DNA from: Lasiosphaeris hirsuta
Taxonomy: Eukaryota; Ascomycota; Sordariomycetes; Sordariales; Lasiosphaeriaceae
Assembly (NCBI GenBank): GCA_030549175.1
Contig: JAUKUA010000005.1
Span: 4,836,001 to 4,900,000 of the forward strand
DNA: 64,000 nucleotides
Direction: 5' to 3'
Shown: piece after piece, positions 54,988 to 64,000 of the stretch
Position numbering within the stretch: the first letter of the stretch is position 1
How the letters are laid out: every line of letters starts with the position of its first letter
Notes under the pieces: model-generated
What the model saw: only the letters and a program-made list of their open reading frames with translations
What the model was told of the DNA's origin: nothing
The model's database searches: none
Translations under genes and position numbers: made by a program

Positions 54988-57241
54988 ATGAATGGACCTT
55001 CCATCTCGCGCAAGCCAATAGGCCGTAAGCCGGTTAGGCCTTCTGCCGGACCCGTAAGCGTCCCGCAAAGAGGTCCGGCCAACCCCGCGCCCCTGGTCAC
55101 ATCTGCGACACCTCTACCGCCGGTAGCGGTTGGACCTCAGGCTCCACAGCTCACACCCGTGAATCCGTCACAGCATTCCCAATGGCAATACTTCTCCCCA
55201 ACTCCAGTTCCGAGTCCAGGTCAATTGCGCCGCACCATCACCACTGGCAGCGTGCAACCGCTGTCCTCTGACATTAGCAGGCGGACGAGCTTGGCAAGTA
55301 GTGTCACTCCCATCAGTCCGCTCACGGCCGTCACTACGCCAGAGCGTTTCGAGCCCGTACCTGGTGTACCCGGCGCGGCCGTCAAGACGTGTGTGTCTTG
55401 CAAGCAAGGTAGAATCAGAATGAACATGTCCGGGAACAGAAGATATCAGCTAACCATGAGCAGCAATTTCCCAGAATGTGTCAATCTACACCTGCCTCGT
55501 CTGCAGCACGGCGCACAAGAGTGCATACGTCTGCGTTTGGTGCTACACTACCGGCGCCGCCGCCGCCGCCCACTCGCACGACGCGTCCTTCTTCGTAACC
55601 GATTCGGACTTGCGCATCCAAGGCCCAACGGCGGGAATACCGCCACATCTCTGGACGGTGCGCAAAAACGCCTCAGGTCGGCTGTGGTACGAACACGTTC
55701 CGACCGGGTACCGGACATATGTCCAACCCCTGACCGGGGTGGTGAGCGATGGCCTGCCTGTTGGGTGGCAGGAACTGAAAACACCCGACAACAAGGTGTA
55801 CTACTTGCATGGCGCCACCGGCAACTCATCCTGGACGAAGCCCGGAAACACGCTGCCGGCCGGCTGGAGGACGGTCAAAACCCCTGATGGTGTGCCGTTC
55901 TATGTCCACGACGGCCTTCGGCTTTCGACGTGGGACCGGCCAGGCGAGATGCCCAGGGCGAAGGCGCCTGCGGGACCGTTGGTTCCGAGTTCGACCCCTG
56001 AGGCGGACCCGAAGCCAGGCAGCAAGGTGGTCAAGTCCAGCAAGGGGTCGATCTCTGCGTCTGACATCGCGACAGCGGCTAGCGTTGCTACCAATGTCGC
56101 GAAGCTGTCTGCCGCTTCGGATCTCTCTCCGTCGGGTATCTTTACGGCCACTGTGGCTGCTGCCAAGCTAACGGGCCTCGGAGTGAAGATGGCTGGGAAG
56201 AAGATGGGGAAGCTTGGGAAAGGGAAACGGCTGTCCAGCGCTGCCAGCCTGGTCGGCGCTGCCGCGCGTCTTACCGGGGATGATGATGGCGGCGACGTTG
56301 AAGAGGTGGATGAGATTGAGGAGGTGGAAGAGGCTGAAGGGGTGGAGCAAACAGCATATACGACTGAGACTACGACCATGTACACCGAGACGGATCCTGC
56401 ACAGAGTAGTAGCTATTCGCAGCAAGAGCCTTATGGGGCCTCTCAGCAACAGTTCGCCCCGGAACAACAGTCGTACAGCTACGCCGAACAGTATTCCGAG
56501 CAGCAATACCAATATCCTCCATCCGCAGCCGAGCCAGCTCCCCAATTCGCTCAAACTCAAGCCGTTCCCGAGCAGCCAACATATTTTTCCACTCCGGGTT
56601 TGAGCGACACTCCTGTGCAGCCCCCACAGCAAGAGTTCTACACAACTCAATCACCCCTGAATACAGAACAGACCAGCTATTACTTCCCCGAACGAGCTGC
56701 TGGCCCATACCCGCCCCCCACTATGGAACCTCCCGCACTGATCCCGCCACCTCAAGAGTCCACCGTGCAACAACAACAACCCCCGGTCGTCATCAACAGT
56801 GTGAACATCACCGTCGAAGAGACGGTGGCGAACCAAGTCAATGTGGAAAATACCGAGATCACGCAAAACAACACCCATGTCACGCAGAAGAGCCAAGACA
56901 CAAGCTACTACTACACAGACATCGCCCAGCCGCCCACAATCAGCCCACCCTCCGAAACACAGCCACCAATCTATCCAGCTCAAGTAGAGACGCCCCAGTA
57001 CCCCGCGCAACGCCCATATACCACGACCGTTCCGGCCCAGCCCCCACCCCAACCCCCACCGCCAGTCGACGCTCCTCCAGTGCAGTATCCAGACACCTCT
57101 ATGAAGGCGGGGTATCTGCCACCGGCGCAACCGGGTGGTGATGTCCCGCCGTTCTTCTTTGAGCCGATACTAGCAGGGCCGATGATGGTTAGTCCGCCGG
57201 CGGAACAGGGCGGGGTGGTCTTTACGCCGACGTATGTATAG
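54988..57241 (+). CDS. WW-domain protein with N-terminal CxxC motifs and P/Q-rich tail
   Basis: Join 54988-55408 and 55464-57241, giving 732 residues. A Pro/Ser-rich N-terminus leads to three CxxC pairs (C135/C138, C151/C154, C164/C167), probably a zinc-binding module. Three WW or WW-like domains follow, at about 201-229 (degenerate), 242-267 (GWQELKTPDNKVYYLHG..SWTKP) and 275-300 (GWRTVKTPDGVPFYVHD..TWDRP). Residues 340-420 are Ala/Lys-rich, an acidic block EEVDEIEEVEEAEGVEQ follows, and the C-terminal 300 residues are rich in Gln, Pro and Tyr. WW domains bind proline motifs, and the protein itself contains PPxY-like stretches (PPPQPPPPV), so self-association is possible. Zinc module plus tandem WW suggests a scaffold. 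No enzyme domain is seen. Confidence 0.88.
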
Positions 57242-57993
57242 GTGTTGGGGGAGGCTTTGGGCATTGATATTACTACGGTCTTGGACTTGCTTCATAATGG
57301 GTACTCCGAGTTGGGTACCCGGGTGGTGTCACGGCTACGGCGGTGTTTACAGACGCGTGGTAACAGCAAGTACAATGGGGTATAATAGGCATTCTGCGTT
57401 TAAATCGCCGAGGCATGATCCCGGTATGGTCTGTGTGGGGAACAAGCTCGACAAGGAACCTTACCTATTTGACTTTGCCATTCCTATCAGCGCCTCCTGA
57501 TGACCAACAGGTCCGACACTTCTTTGCAGGGAATCTATGCCATAATTCCAAGGCATATAACTCGTGCGTAGAAGCCGTTGCCTGGATTGTCATGAATCCT
57601 GGATAGTACCCGGTTGACCAAGTCTCGTGAAACTATCCAGAACAAAAGGCGCTTGCAGCGGCACATCACTTCAACCTAGTTCAGTGTAAAAAGCGTTGCA
57701 GTGCTGCTGTTGGGAATATGGGAACCAACCAATCGCGAAGTTGGCCGATATTACCAGGTTGCTTCCCCGCCATCGAGGATCGTCAGGTGAATAACTAGAT
57801 CTACCAAGGCCAGGAAGGAACCAAGCTGCGCCGCAACGGGTATTTCCCCCGTTATTATAGCGGCCCCTCACTTCACCCGGAGGAGAGCATATAACAAGTC
57901 ATGTTTTTAAACTCGACTCAAGTGCCCCGAATCATGACATTTTCACAATCCAGACATTCAACTCCCAAGAAACATCAAGCACCCATCACAACC
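57242..57993. other. Intergenic; no gene seen
   Basis: Holds a direct repeat of GGGTACYCG at 57299-57322. The last 100 bp have CATATAACAAG and act as promoter side for the secreted protein at 57994. Confidence 0.45.
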
Positions 57994-58478
57994 ATGATGC
58001 TGTTCTCCTTCGCAAGCATCATCGGCATCGGCACATTCGCCCGCCTCGTGCTGCCAACGGCCGCCGCCCCTCTCGATCCCATCACTCCGCGCCCAGGCCT
58101 GCTCGCCATCGTGGTTTTCCACCAGGCGGAGCAGTGCGCAAGAGACAAGTCTTACTGGATGCTGTCGACCGGAGTCGAGAGCTGGAGCGCCTGGCTCAAG
58201 GCCAAGAACTGCCAGGTCATCAACCCGGCGTGGGGAAACATCACCAGCCTCATGCCGGGCTATGTCAGCGAAGGCTGTGTTGGTGCGTATCCGTCACACC
58301 TAATCCGAATTACTGCGTGAAGCTGACGTGGGGAGTAGTCGCGGGTTATACCGATACAAGCTGCAAGGAAAATGCGGCTACGCCGGCGTTTGAGGCTTGC
58401 GCGACGAGTGCGCAGGGGCCGTGGAGGAGCTTTTCTCTCACGGGATGTAACGCGGTGGCGAACTGGGTGGAAGGGTAG
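57994..58478 (+). CDS. Small secreted cysteine-containing protein, 142 residues
   Basis: Join 57994-58282 and 58339-58478 (56-bp intron, GTGCGT donor). The start MMLFSFASIIGIGTFARLVL and TAAAPLDPI give a signal peptide. The mature region has six cysteines (AEQCARD, KNCQVI, EGCV, TSCKEN, EACATS, TGCNAV), enough for three disulfides, with AWLKAKNCQVINPAWGNIT and a WVEG end. An earlier in-frame ATG at 57901 adds 31 hydrophilic residues and would mask the leader, so 57994 is preferred. No family is recognised. Size, leader and cysteine count match fungal effector-like proteins; function is not inferable. Confidence 0.75.
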
Positions 58479-58581
58479 GGCGTTTGTGTCCAGATCAACT
58501 TCTGGTTATATTGTATTTACTTGGGCACTACCGACCCTCAATAACTCTGGATGCAAAAGTTGTCAAGGGCAACAAAAAGAA

Positions 58582-58628
58582 TGCGTCAAGGGGGAATCGA
58601 ACCCCCCCCACCGCTAGACCGTTGGCGC
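58582..58628 (-). pseudogene. tRNA-Gly pseudogene lacking the anticodon arm
   Basis: On the minus strand, GCGCCAA (acceptor) is followed by CGGTCTAGCGGT, the D-arm sequence of tRNA-Gly, then directly by GGGGG-TTCGATT-CCCCC (T arm) and TTGACGC-A (acceptor and discriminator). Only one of seven acceptor pairs is mismatched (C-A). The whole anticodon arm is absent and the length is 47 nt rather than about 71. A and B box promoters are present. Confidence 0.6.
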
Positions 58629-59207
58629 TGAGCTCTTTGAATATTGTTGAACTCTCAACCCTAATTTAGTCCACCAGCTTATTGCGGCTTTGATAAAGTA
58701 ATTTAAGAAAATGGAGACAAAACCCAGTTGTATCCATTTTGTTGGTCTTTGCAATCCACCCATTATCAAATTGGCGTCCGGTTTTTGGTTAGTTGTGTTC
58801 CACATGTCGTGTGGAGTGCGCTTGATGCTGACGGCTTATAGCGGCATAGCTCTCACCTTTGATGCTTTGCATATTTCGTCCATCTCAACATGGAAACGTC
58901 ACGAAATGGAGACGCTTAGGGGGCCAAAAGGAGGACTACCACTTCTCCTTGTTCGGTGAGCTATCAGCTCAGGTCACAGCTCCATGAAATAACCACACCT
59001 AGTAACTTGCCCGAGTAAATATGGGGAACGTACGATATGCAACCAAGTTCATATACCTTTTGTTCCTTGCAGGTTGTAAACGGACAGTCTTGCTCGCCTG
59101 CATTAGCTTGTCACAACACGTGTCGGCTAGCCCCAGACAGCCGTTGTAGCAGCACAACACCGTCACCTTACCCACAAAAACGTCTTTTGGCTTCTTGCGG
59201 GGTTCTG
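58629..59207. other. No complete gene; possible upstream exon of the NUP permease
   Basis: From 59037 an in-frame ATG would extend the NUP protein by 57 residues without a recognisable leader. The rest shows nothing. Confidence 0.4.
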
Positions 59208-60459
59208 ATGACATCCCAGTTGCTTCTTTTCGACACAAACATATCAGTGCCTGCACAAAAGGGCGCCGTTACCGCACTCAACATGGATGCTGTCACGGTT
59301 GAGAGCTCGCCAAAGCGAAATGAGGAGCTAAAAGCTCCCATTTGCCCAAAGGTTTTTATCATCAGTATGGTGCGCCAAGTTTCCCATCCCTTTCAAGGTT
59401 CGGCTTAGCTTACCATGGTTCGTCAGTTTGGCCTCGAAGCAGAGGCTTGGAGGAAGAACACCACCAGGCTGGATATCACAGTGGGACACATCAAGCTGCC
59501 AGGTCTCAGTCCTAAATACCCCCAAATTTATTCTAGTGCAGGTGGTGAGGTGTGTCAAATTGTGACCGGGGAAGGTCGTAAGTGATGATTTGAGGGGGCT
59601 ACCCATACGTTGAACTATGGAACTAACACCGCAAGTGATAAATGCCTCTTTGACCATCTCGGCATTAGTTTTTTCACCACTCTTCGACCTCACACGCACG
59701 TATTTCCTCATTGCTGGAATATCTGGCGTGAACCCGCGATACGGGTCTCTGGGAACAGTTGCCTTTGCTACCTACGCTATCCAGGTCGACTTGCAGTACG
59801 AGTTTGACGCCCGGGAGATCCCGGCCGGTTGGCCGACAGGATATGTCGGCCTGGGCGCCTCTGCCCCGGGCCAATATCCGACACAGCTCTACGGAACCGA
59901 GTTCTTTGAACTGAACGGCCAACTTCGCAAGGTCGCCCAAGAGTTCGCTGAGAAGGCAGCTCTGACCGACGCGCCGAGCGCAATTGCTTACCGGAGCTTG
60001 TATGCCGCCGCACCCGATGACCTATTCAGGGCTGCCACGCTGCCACCGAGCATCATCAGCGGGGACGTTGCCTCGGCCAATGTCTTTTTCCATGGGCCGC
60101 TTCTCTCTCAATCGGTCGAACAATACTGCAACATGCTCTCGCGCGGCAAGGCCGTCTATTGCATGACGGCCCAGGAGGACAATGCAGTCCTAGCAGCGCT
60201 GCAAAGAGCCTCGACGGCGGGAACTGTGGATTTTTCCAGAGTTGTTATCCTCCGCAGCGGCTGCAACTTTGACAAGTCGCCCCCCGGAGCCGGGTTTCCT
60301 CAGATGCCGCTTCATATTGCCCATGGGGGGCTGGAGATAGCGTTGGAAAACGTCTATCGTGCGGGTCTCGAGGTGGTGGAAGGTATCGTGGATGGGTGGG
60401 ATGAGCGATTCCATGGGGGAGTTTCACCGCCAGCTAAGATGAAGTACCCCGAATTGTGA
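59208..60459 (+). CDS. Purine nucleoside permease (NUP) family protein
   Basis: Join 59208-59369, 59427-59577 and 59636-60459, giving 378 residues. KVFIISM/FGLEAEAW and LPGLSPKYPQIY are followed by EVCQIVTGEG, then INASLTISALVFSPLFDL, AGISGVNPRYGSLGTVAFAT, QYEFDAREIPAGWP, and GLEVVEGIVDGWDERFHGGV near the end. These are the conserved blocks of the NUP family, named from Candida albicans NUP, a purine nucleoside permease; the fold resembles nucleoside phosphorylases. Splice sites were chosen by phase (CAG/TTTGGC and CAAG/TGATAA). The start is uncertain: ATG 59208 lacks a signal peptide, and ATG 59037 is in frame upstream. No neighbour suggests a pathway. Confidence 0.8.
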
Positions 60460-61299
60460 ACACTATGCACGCATACAAGCAAGCAAGGAAGGGAATGGTG
60501 ATAAAAAGGGCAAAAACAAAGCCCAGGTGGGAGTCGAGCTCACAGTGTACTGTGGATTTTACGGTATCTTTAGTATTTCAGAAGGCCTTTCTGAGCCCCA
60601 AAAAAAGCCTTCATAGCAGAAGAAGAGATTTTCTTAGGATTTCAGAAGGGCTTTTCAAGATCCAAATATACCTTTTTAAGTGCGAAAGATGCTGTTTTTG
60701 CTGCTCAAAAGCCTTCCCAGGGCTTAAATATCTCCCTTCGGACCTTTAACGGGGTCTTGCTGCAGCAGCCCCTGCTCGTCTTAATTGCAGCTGAAAAAAG
60801 AGAGCCGCCTTAGAGAAGACCGAAGAGATATACTAATAAGCCCACCCCCACCATGATCATGGCTGGCTGGAATGGCCCTAACTAAGTGCTAATTGCACAA
60901 CTAAGTGCTAATTGCACAACTAAGTGCCAACTGCAGTGGCAACCTCTGCCTCATTTGGCGGGCAATTGCTTCTAGGGCCGGGTTGTCGAGCGGCTGCTGG
61001 CTCCCCCTCTCGGGCACGGTTTGGCGGTCGTCGGGTGGGGGGGAGGGTCATGTTGACTGTTGTGTTGCTAAGGAGGAGAATTGCGGTCCAACCTAGTCTT
61101 CCTAGGCTCGCCTACTATATTGTCTAGGTATCTGATTAGAACTGGTCCTTCCTCACAATAAAGGACTCACCTCGACTACCATGATTGTACTTTAGCAGTC
61201 TTTGCAGATCCCAAGATGCTAGGGAATCATACCCCGCCCGCACTGGATTGGCATACTGCCGATACTCGCCTCATCGCAAAGGTCTGCCCTCGTGAGGGC
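60460..61299. other. Intergenic; repeat-like words only
   Basis: 60550-60735 is built from words such as TTTCAGAAGG, AAAGCCTT and AAGGCCTTT, similar to 20385-20445. AACTAAGTGCTAATTGCAC is tandemly repeated at about 60882-60918. No gene seen. Confidence 0.45.
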
Positions 61300-61311
61300 T
61301 TGGGCTCGAGC

Positions 61312-61665
61312 TTGCTTTCCCTGTCCAGTTAACCCTCGGGAGATATGACACTTTTCTGGGCGGGTGCTGAGACAACAAGGAGATGGACGTGATATAGGTG
61401 AGGAATTCATATCAAAGAAAGTAAGGAAAACTACAAGATAAAGAGTGGGAATGCGTTCCTGTCTGTGTTTCAGACTCCTGTGTGAAAACTTGGAGGTATC
61501 ACCACCCCGACAGACAAACAAGCCTTCCTTTGCAGAATTGAGGGCCAACGCATGAATGTGGAGAGGTAGCAAGCTCATATCATCCGTCAAGCTGCCAAGA
61601 GCAGTGTCGGACTGCTGTCCCGAATTAAAAGAAGTCCTCAAGTTGGACGGCTTCCGAGTTATCTT
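61312..61665. repeat. Diverged direct repeat, copy A
   Basis: Shares ordered words with copy B at 62592-63140: CTGTCCAGT..AACCCT, TATGACAC..TTCTGGGCG, GTTTCAGA, GACAGACAAACAAG, TTTGCAGAATT, CATCATCCGTC and CAAGCTGCCAAGA. Spacing differs by small indels. On the minus strand both can be read as LNSAKE(G/A)LFVCRG, but no known protein results. Confidence 0.65.
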
Positions 61666-61739
61666 GCTAGAAGTGTGACAACTTGGCAAAAACGTCACCA
61701 TTTGATATACATCATGCCAGCTCGATCCACAGCTCCTCA

Positions 61740-62640
61740 GCGCTACTTTCTCACTTGAGAGCCTGCTGAGGTATTTCCCCTTCTCTTTGATCCTCCACCT
61801 ATGATAGAAATAGGACTCGCCGAGAACCTTGTAAGTGTATGATCCCTCGGCAGGCTGCAGCACAAACAGTGCGCTTGCGCCGCCAATGACGAAAAGCCCG
61901 TCCCCCGGTTCCATCCCGCCCGGGCCGACACCCCGAAGACCACACTCTGCCGTAAATCACCGACGCTCGTGTCCCACCGTCCCGGCGGTATCAAGAAGAC
62001 GAGTGGCATTCCCTCCTTGCGCAAGATCCTCTAGGCGTTCGGCAAGTTTCGCGTACTATGCATCTTGGTGTTTCCTGTGTGGGCTGGCTATCCTTTCCAT
62101 CTCGCCGTCTAGTGCGCCTTGACCTTCAGGTAGACCGAAGGCGTGGTCTCCAAGGCACCACAGCAGCCCGCAGCCCAGGAGGAGACCTGCGAGGTCCCGA
62201 AGGTGTTCCGATTCGTCCCTGACGGGCGCTCAGTACCAATCCTTGCCCCTTGTCAGGATCATGGCGACTTGGCTAAGATTCTCCCGGGCCATGCTGCGCG
62301 ACAGCACCTCATCCGTGATCGCACCAGGCAGCTCGAGCAGATATCTTCGTCATAGTATCGTTCAAAAACCCCATCACGTTGGACCCCTCGTTTGGCTTCC
62401 ACCACGGAATGACAAACTCAAAAGAGCTGCCGGCCGTCGAGACCCGAGCGACCGTCCCGATGCAAGTCCCCCGGACACGGAGCTTGGGCGAGCCTGGGCC
62501 CATTGCCAGCTGCTGTTCGGTTCCTTCTCGCCGAGTCATGCGACAGCCTCGTAAGCGTTGCTGAATATCCGAACTCAGGCTCGGGGTTAGTACTACTTTT
62601 CCTGTCCAGTCAATAACCCTAGAAAGGTATGACACCTTCT
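61740..62640 (-). pseudogene. C-terminal HET-protein relic
   Basis: Minus-strand pieces in order: a GPGSPKLRVRGTCIGTVARV region, ITDEVLSRSMARENLSQVAM, ILTRGKDWY then TGA (62232-62230), APVRDESEHLRDLAGLLL, and after further frame changes GDGLFVIGGASALFVLQPAE and GSYTYKVLGESYFYH. The last matches the C-terminal box of many HET proteins (displays of GD.. FVL.GA..PFVLR, then Y.LVGE.YV.G). TGA fits TGG by one G-to-A change. The HET domain itself is absent. It lies between the two copies of the diverged direct repeat. Confidence 0.6.
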
Positions 62641-63140
62641 GGGCGTGTGCTCACACATCAAGATAGATGCGATACTAGTGGAGTATTTTAATCAAAAAGA
62701 CTCAAGAGTCCGGTATCCTGCAAAATCAATAGTTTCAGTGCGTTAGGTTCTGTTTCAGATTGCGGAGTGAATTAACCTGGAGGCATTGAAACCACCCCGG
62801 AAGATCTCTCTAGAATTGAAGGGGGGGTATTTTGTATCTCTAAAGGCCCTTTCCACATGCGAAAAGGCCCAATGTGTTTGCAAACCAAGTTCAAGGAGCA
62901 ACACAAGAGGTTGCGATAGGGTGGCAGGGCATCTCGGCAGCTTTGAAGTCGCGCCCCGGCAGACAAACAAGGCTTCTTTTGCAGAATTCAGCGGCAGTAG
63001 GCCTTTCCCGGGTACTTGGAGGGCTAGTGCAAGAAAACGGAGAAGCACAGAGAGTAAGTTGACATCATCCGTCCAAGCTGCCAAGATTTGTCGGGCTGCT
63101 ATCCCGATTTGTCGTTTAAGCATCCTTCGGCCGGTTGGCG
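62592..63140. repeat. Diverged direct repeat, copy B
   Basis: Partner of 61312-61665, same orientation, about 1.3 kb apart. Similarity is clear by eye but broken, consistent with an old duplication that has since mutated heavily. Confidence 0.65.
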
Positions 63141-63188
63141 AGGACGGACGAGTCAGGAACAAACATCTGGTGGGATTGGAGCGATAAA

Positions 63189-63440
63189 GTCTACATTCCA
63201 GACTTGTCGGAGATTGACAGAGCGCTGGGCTGGGGAAGCACGGTTCCTGGCCGGAGCCGTTGATCCGTATCGAAGCCAAGACCCAAGCCTTTCTTGGCAT
63301 AGGATTCATCGCCAATGAAGAAGGCCAAACGACGCTCCAATACCCCTTTCGACCTGGCGCCACGATAGTCCATCGGCTAGGCCAGCGCCCAGATGTTGCG
63401 GCTGAGGATAGCGGGGGCACTTTGCCGCATTGATACTATC
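63189..63440 (-). pseudogene. Unrecognised coding relic with one stop
   Basis: The minus strand reads MRQSAPAILSRNIWALA, TAG (63379-63377), then PMDYRGARSKGVLERRLAFF, IGDESYAKKGLGLGFDTDQR and LRPGTVLPQPSALSIS to a stop near 63191. The composition is protein-like. I do not recognise the family. TAG could be CAG or TGG changed by one transition. Confidence 0.35.
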
Positions 63441-63562
63441 CCGAAAGCCTGGGTCTCGGGACGATTCAGGAAATCTTTGACTTATAAGTCGAGAGACGGC
63501 TTGCGAGAGAGCGAGTCTGTCTTGCTCAGCACCACTCCCTCGCCACACAACATCCCACCACA

Positions 63563-64000
63563 ATGAAAGCAGCACTCGTCCTTGGTCTCGTCGGCCTGCA
63601 GGCTTCCCTGGTTGTGGCGGGCTTTGATGATTTCGACTTTTACTCCAAGTGCAGCGCGTCAAGCTCGGCCGCACTGTGGTCGTACGGGATCCCCCCCCCC
63701 TTTTGACCTGCACTATTGAAGCCAGACCCAACGCTGACAAGTCCATAGGAGTCTCGACGAGTGTTCCACCACCTTGAGGGCCAAGGTTACCAAGACATGC
63801 AACGCCAATAAGAGCTTTGACTATTGCGCATGTGACTGGGGCACCAGCTACATGTCGTGGGTTTCACCATCTCCCGAGTCCCCAAAGCTCCAGTCAAACT
63901 AACACCAGTCGCAACAACAGGACTTGCTTGACCTTGGTTTGCCCTACCGACATTGCCTCGTCGTACATTGCCTACGACCCCGCGCAGCGAACAACCGATT
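63563..64000 (+). CDS. Small secreted cysteine-rich protein, 3' end outside window
   Basis: Exons 63563-63681, 63749-63856 and 63909 to the window edge. The signal peptide is MKAALVLGLVGLQASLVVAG. The mature part reads FDDFDFYSKCSASSSAALW, SLDECSTTLRAKVTKTCNAN, FDYCACDWGTSYM and then RTCLTLVCPTDIASSYIAYD. At least seven cysteines fall in about 75 residues, spaced C..C..C..C-x-C..C-x4-C. The first intron has a C10 tract. Gene continues past the window. I do not assign a family; it resembles fungal secreted cysteine-rich proteins. Confidence 0.78.

Noticed and set aside
60530..60556. T-arm-like TGGGAGTCGAGCTCACA
   Set aside because: Only four of five stem pairs and no other tRNA part nearby.

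Overview
The window is nuclear DNA of a filamentous ascomycete (Pezizomycotina, most likely a Sordariomycete). The evidence is short 50-165 bp introns with GTRNGY donors and CTNAC-type branch points, a tRNA-Glu with a short intron, and fungus-specific families: HET and NACHT/NB-ARC STAND receptors, a PigL_N-type N-terminus, a BIM1-like copper protein, a Zn2Cys6 regulator, small secreted proteins and a NUP family permease. The species cannot be named from the sequence. Exon structures were rebuilt by hand, and every multi-exon gene called complete has a total coding length divisible by three.

Layout. 1-17 kb: a truncated NB-ARC/TPR receptor, a phosphate-transporter pseudogene, a polysaccharide lyase, a HET pseudogene carrying a minisatellite, a three-TM membrane protein, a small secreted protein and a Dcr2-like phosphoesterase pseudogene. 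18-24 kb: a single-pass glutamine-rich membrane protein, tRNA-Glu(CTC) and a microsomal P450 with microsatellites in two introns. 26-37 kb is the conserved core: arginyl-tRNA synthetase with a mitochondrial-type leader, a ferric/cupric reductase divergent from a BIM1-like copper protein, and a Zn2Cys6 factor. 37-50 kb is a receptor and transposon graveyard: a NACHT pseudogene split by a Harbinger-like insertion, a copia tail, a SAM methyltransferase, an orphan NACHT fragment, an intact PigL_N-ankyrin gene and a DUF1993 gene. 51-64 kb: a carboxylesterase pseudogene, a rhodopsin-like fragment, a WW-domain protein, two secreted cysteine-rich proteins, a tRNA-Gly pseudogene, a NUP permease and HET debris inside a diverged duplication.

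Two themes stand out. First, the ferric reductase and the BIM1-like gene share a 2 kb divergent intergenic region with two exact copies of the Mac1-type copper element TTTGCTCA, one inside a perfect 7-bp-arm dyad beside the reductase. This suggests a co-regulated copper reduction and capture module. Second, many pseudogenes keep long recognisable reading frames broken by stops that fit C-to-T or G-to-A changes (CAG/CAA to TAG/TAA, TGG to TAG/TGA, CGA to TGA), as expected after repeat-induced point mutation or cytosine deamination. Intergenic stretches are rich in homopolymer and dinucleotide runs.
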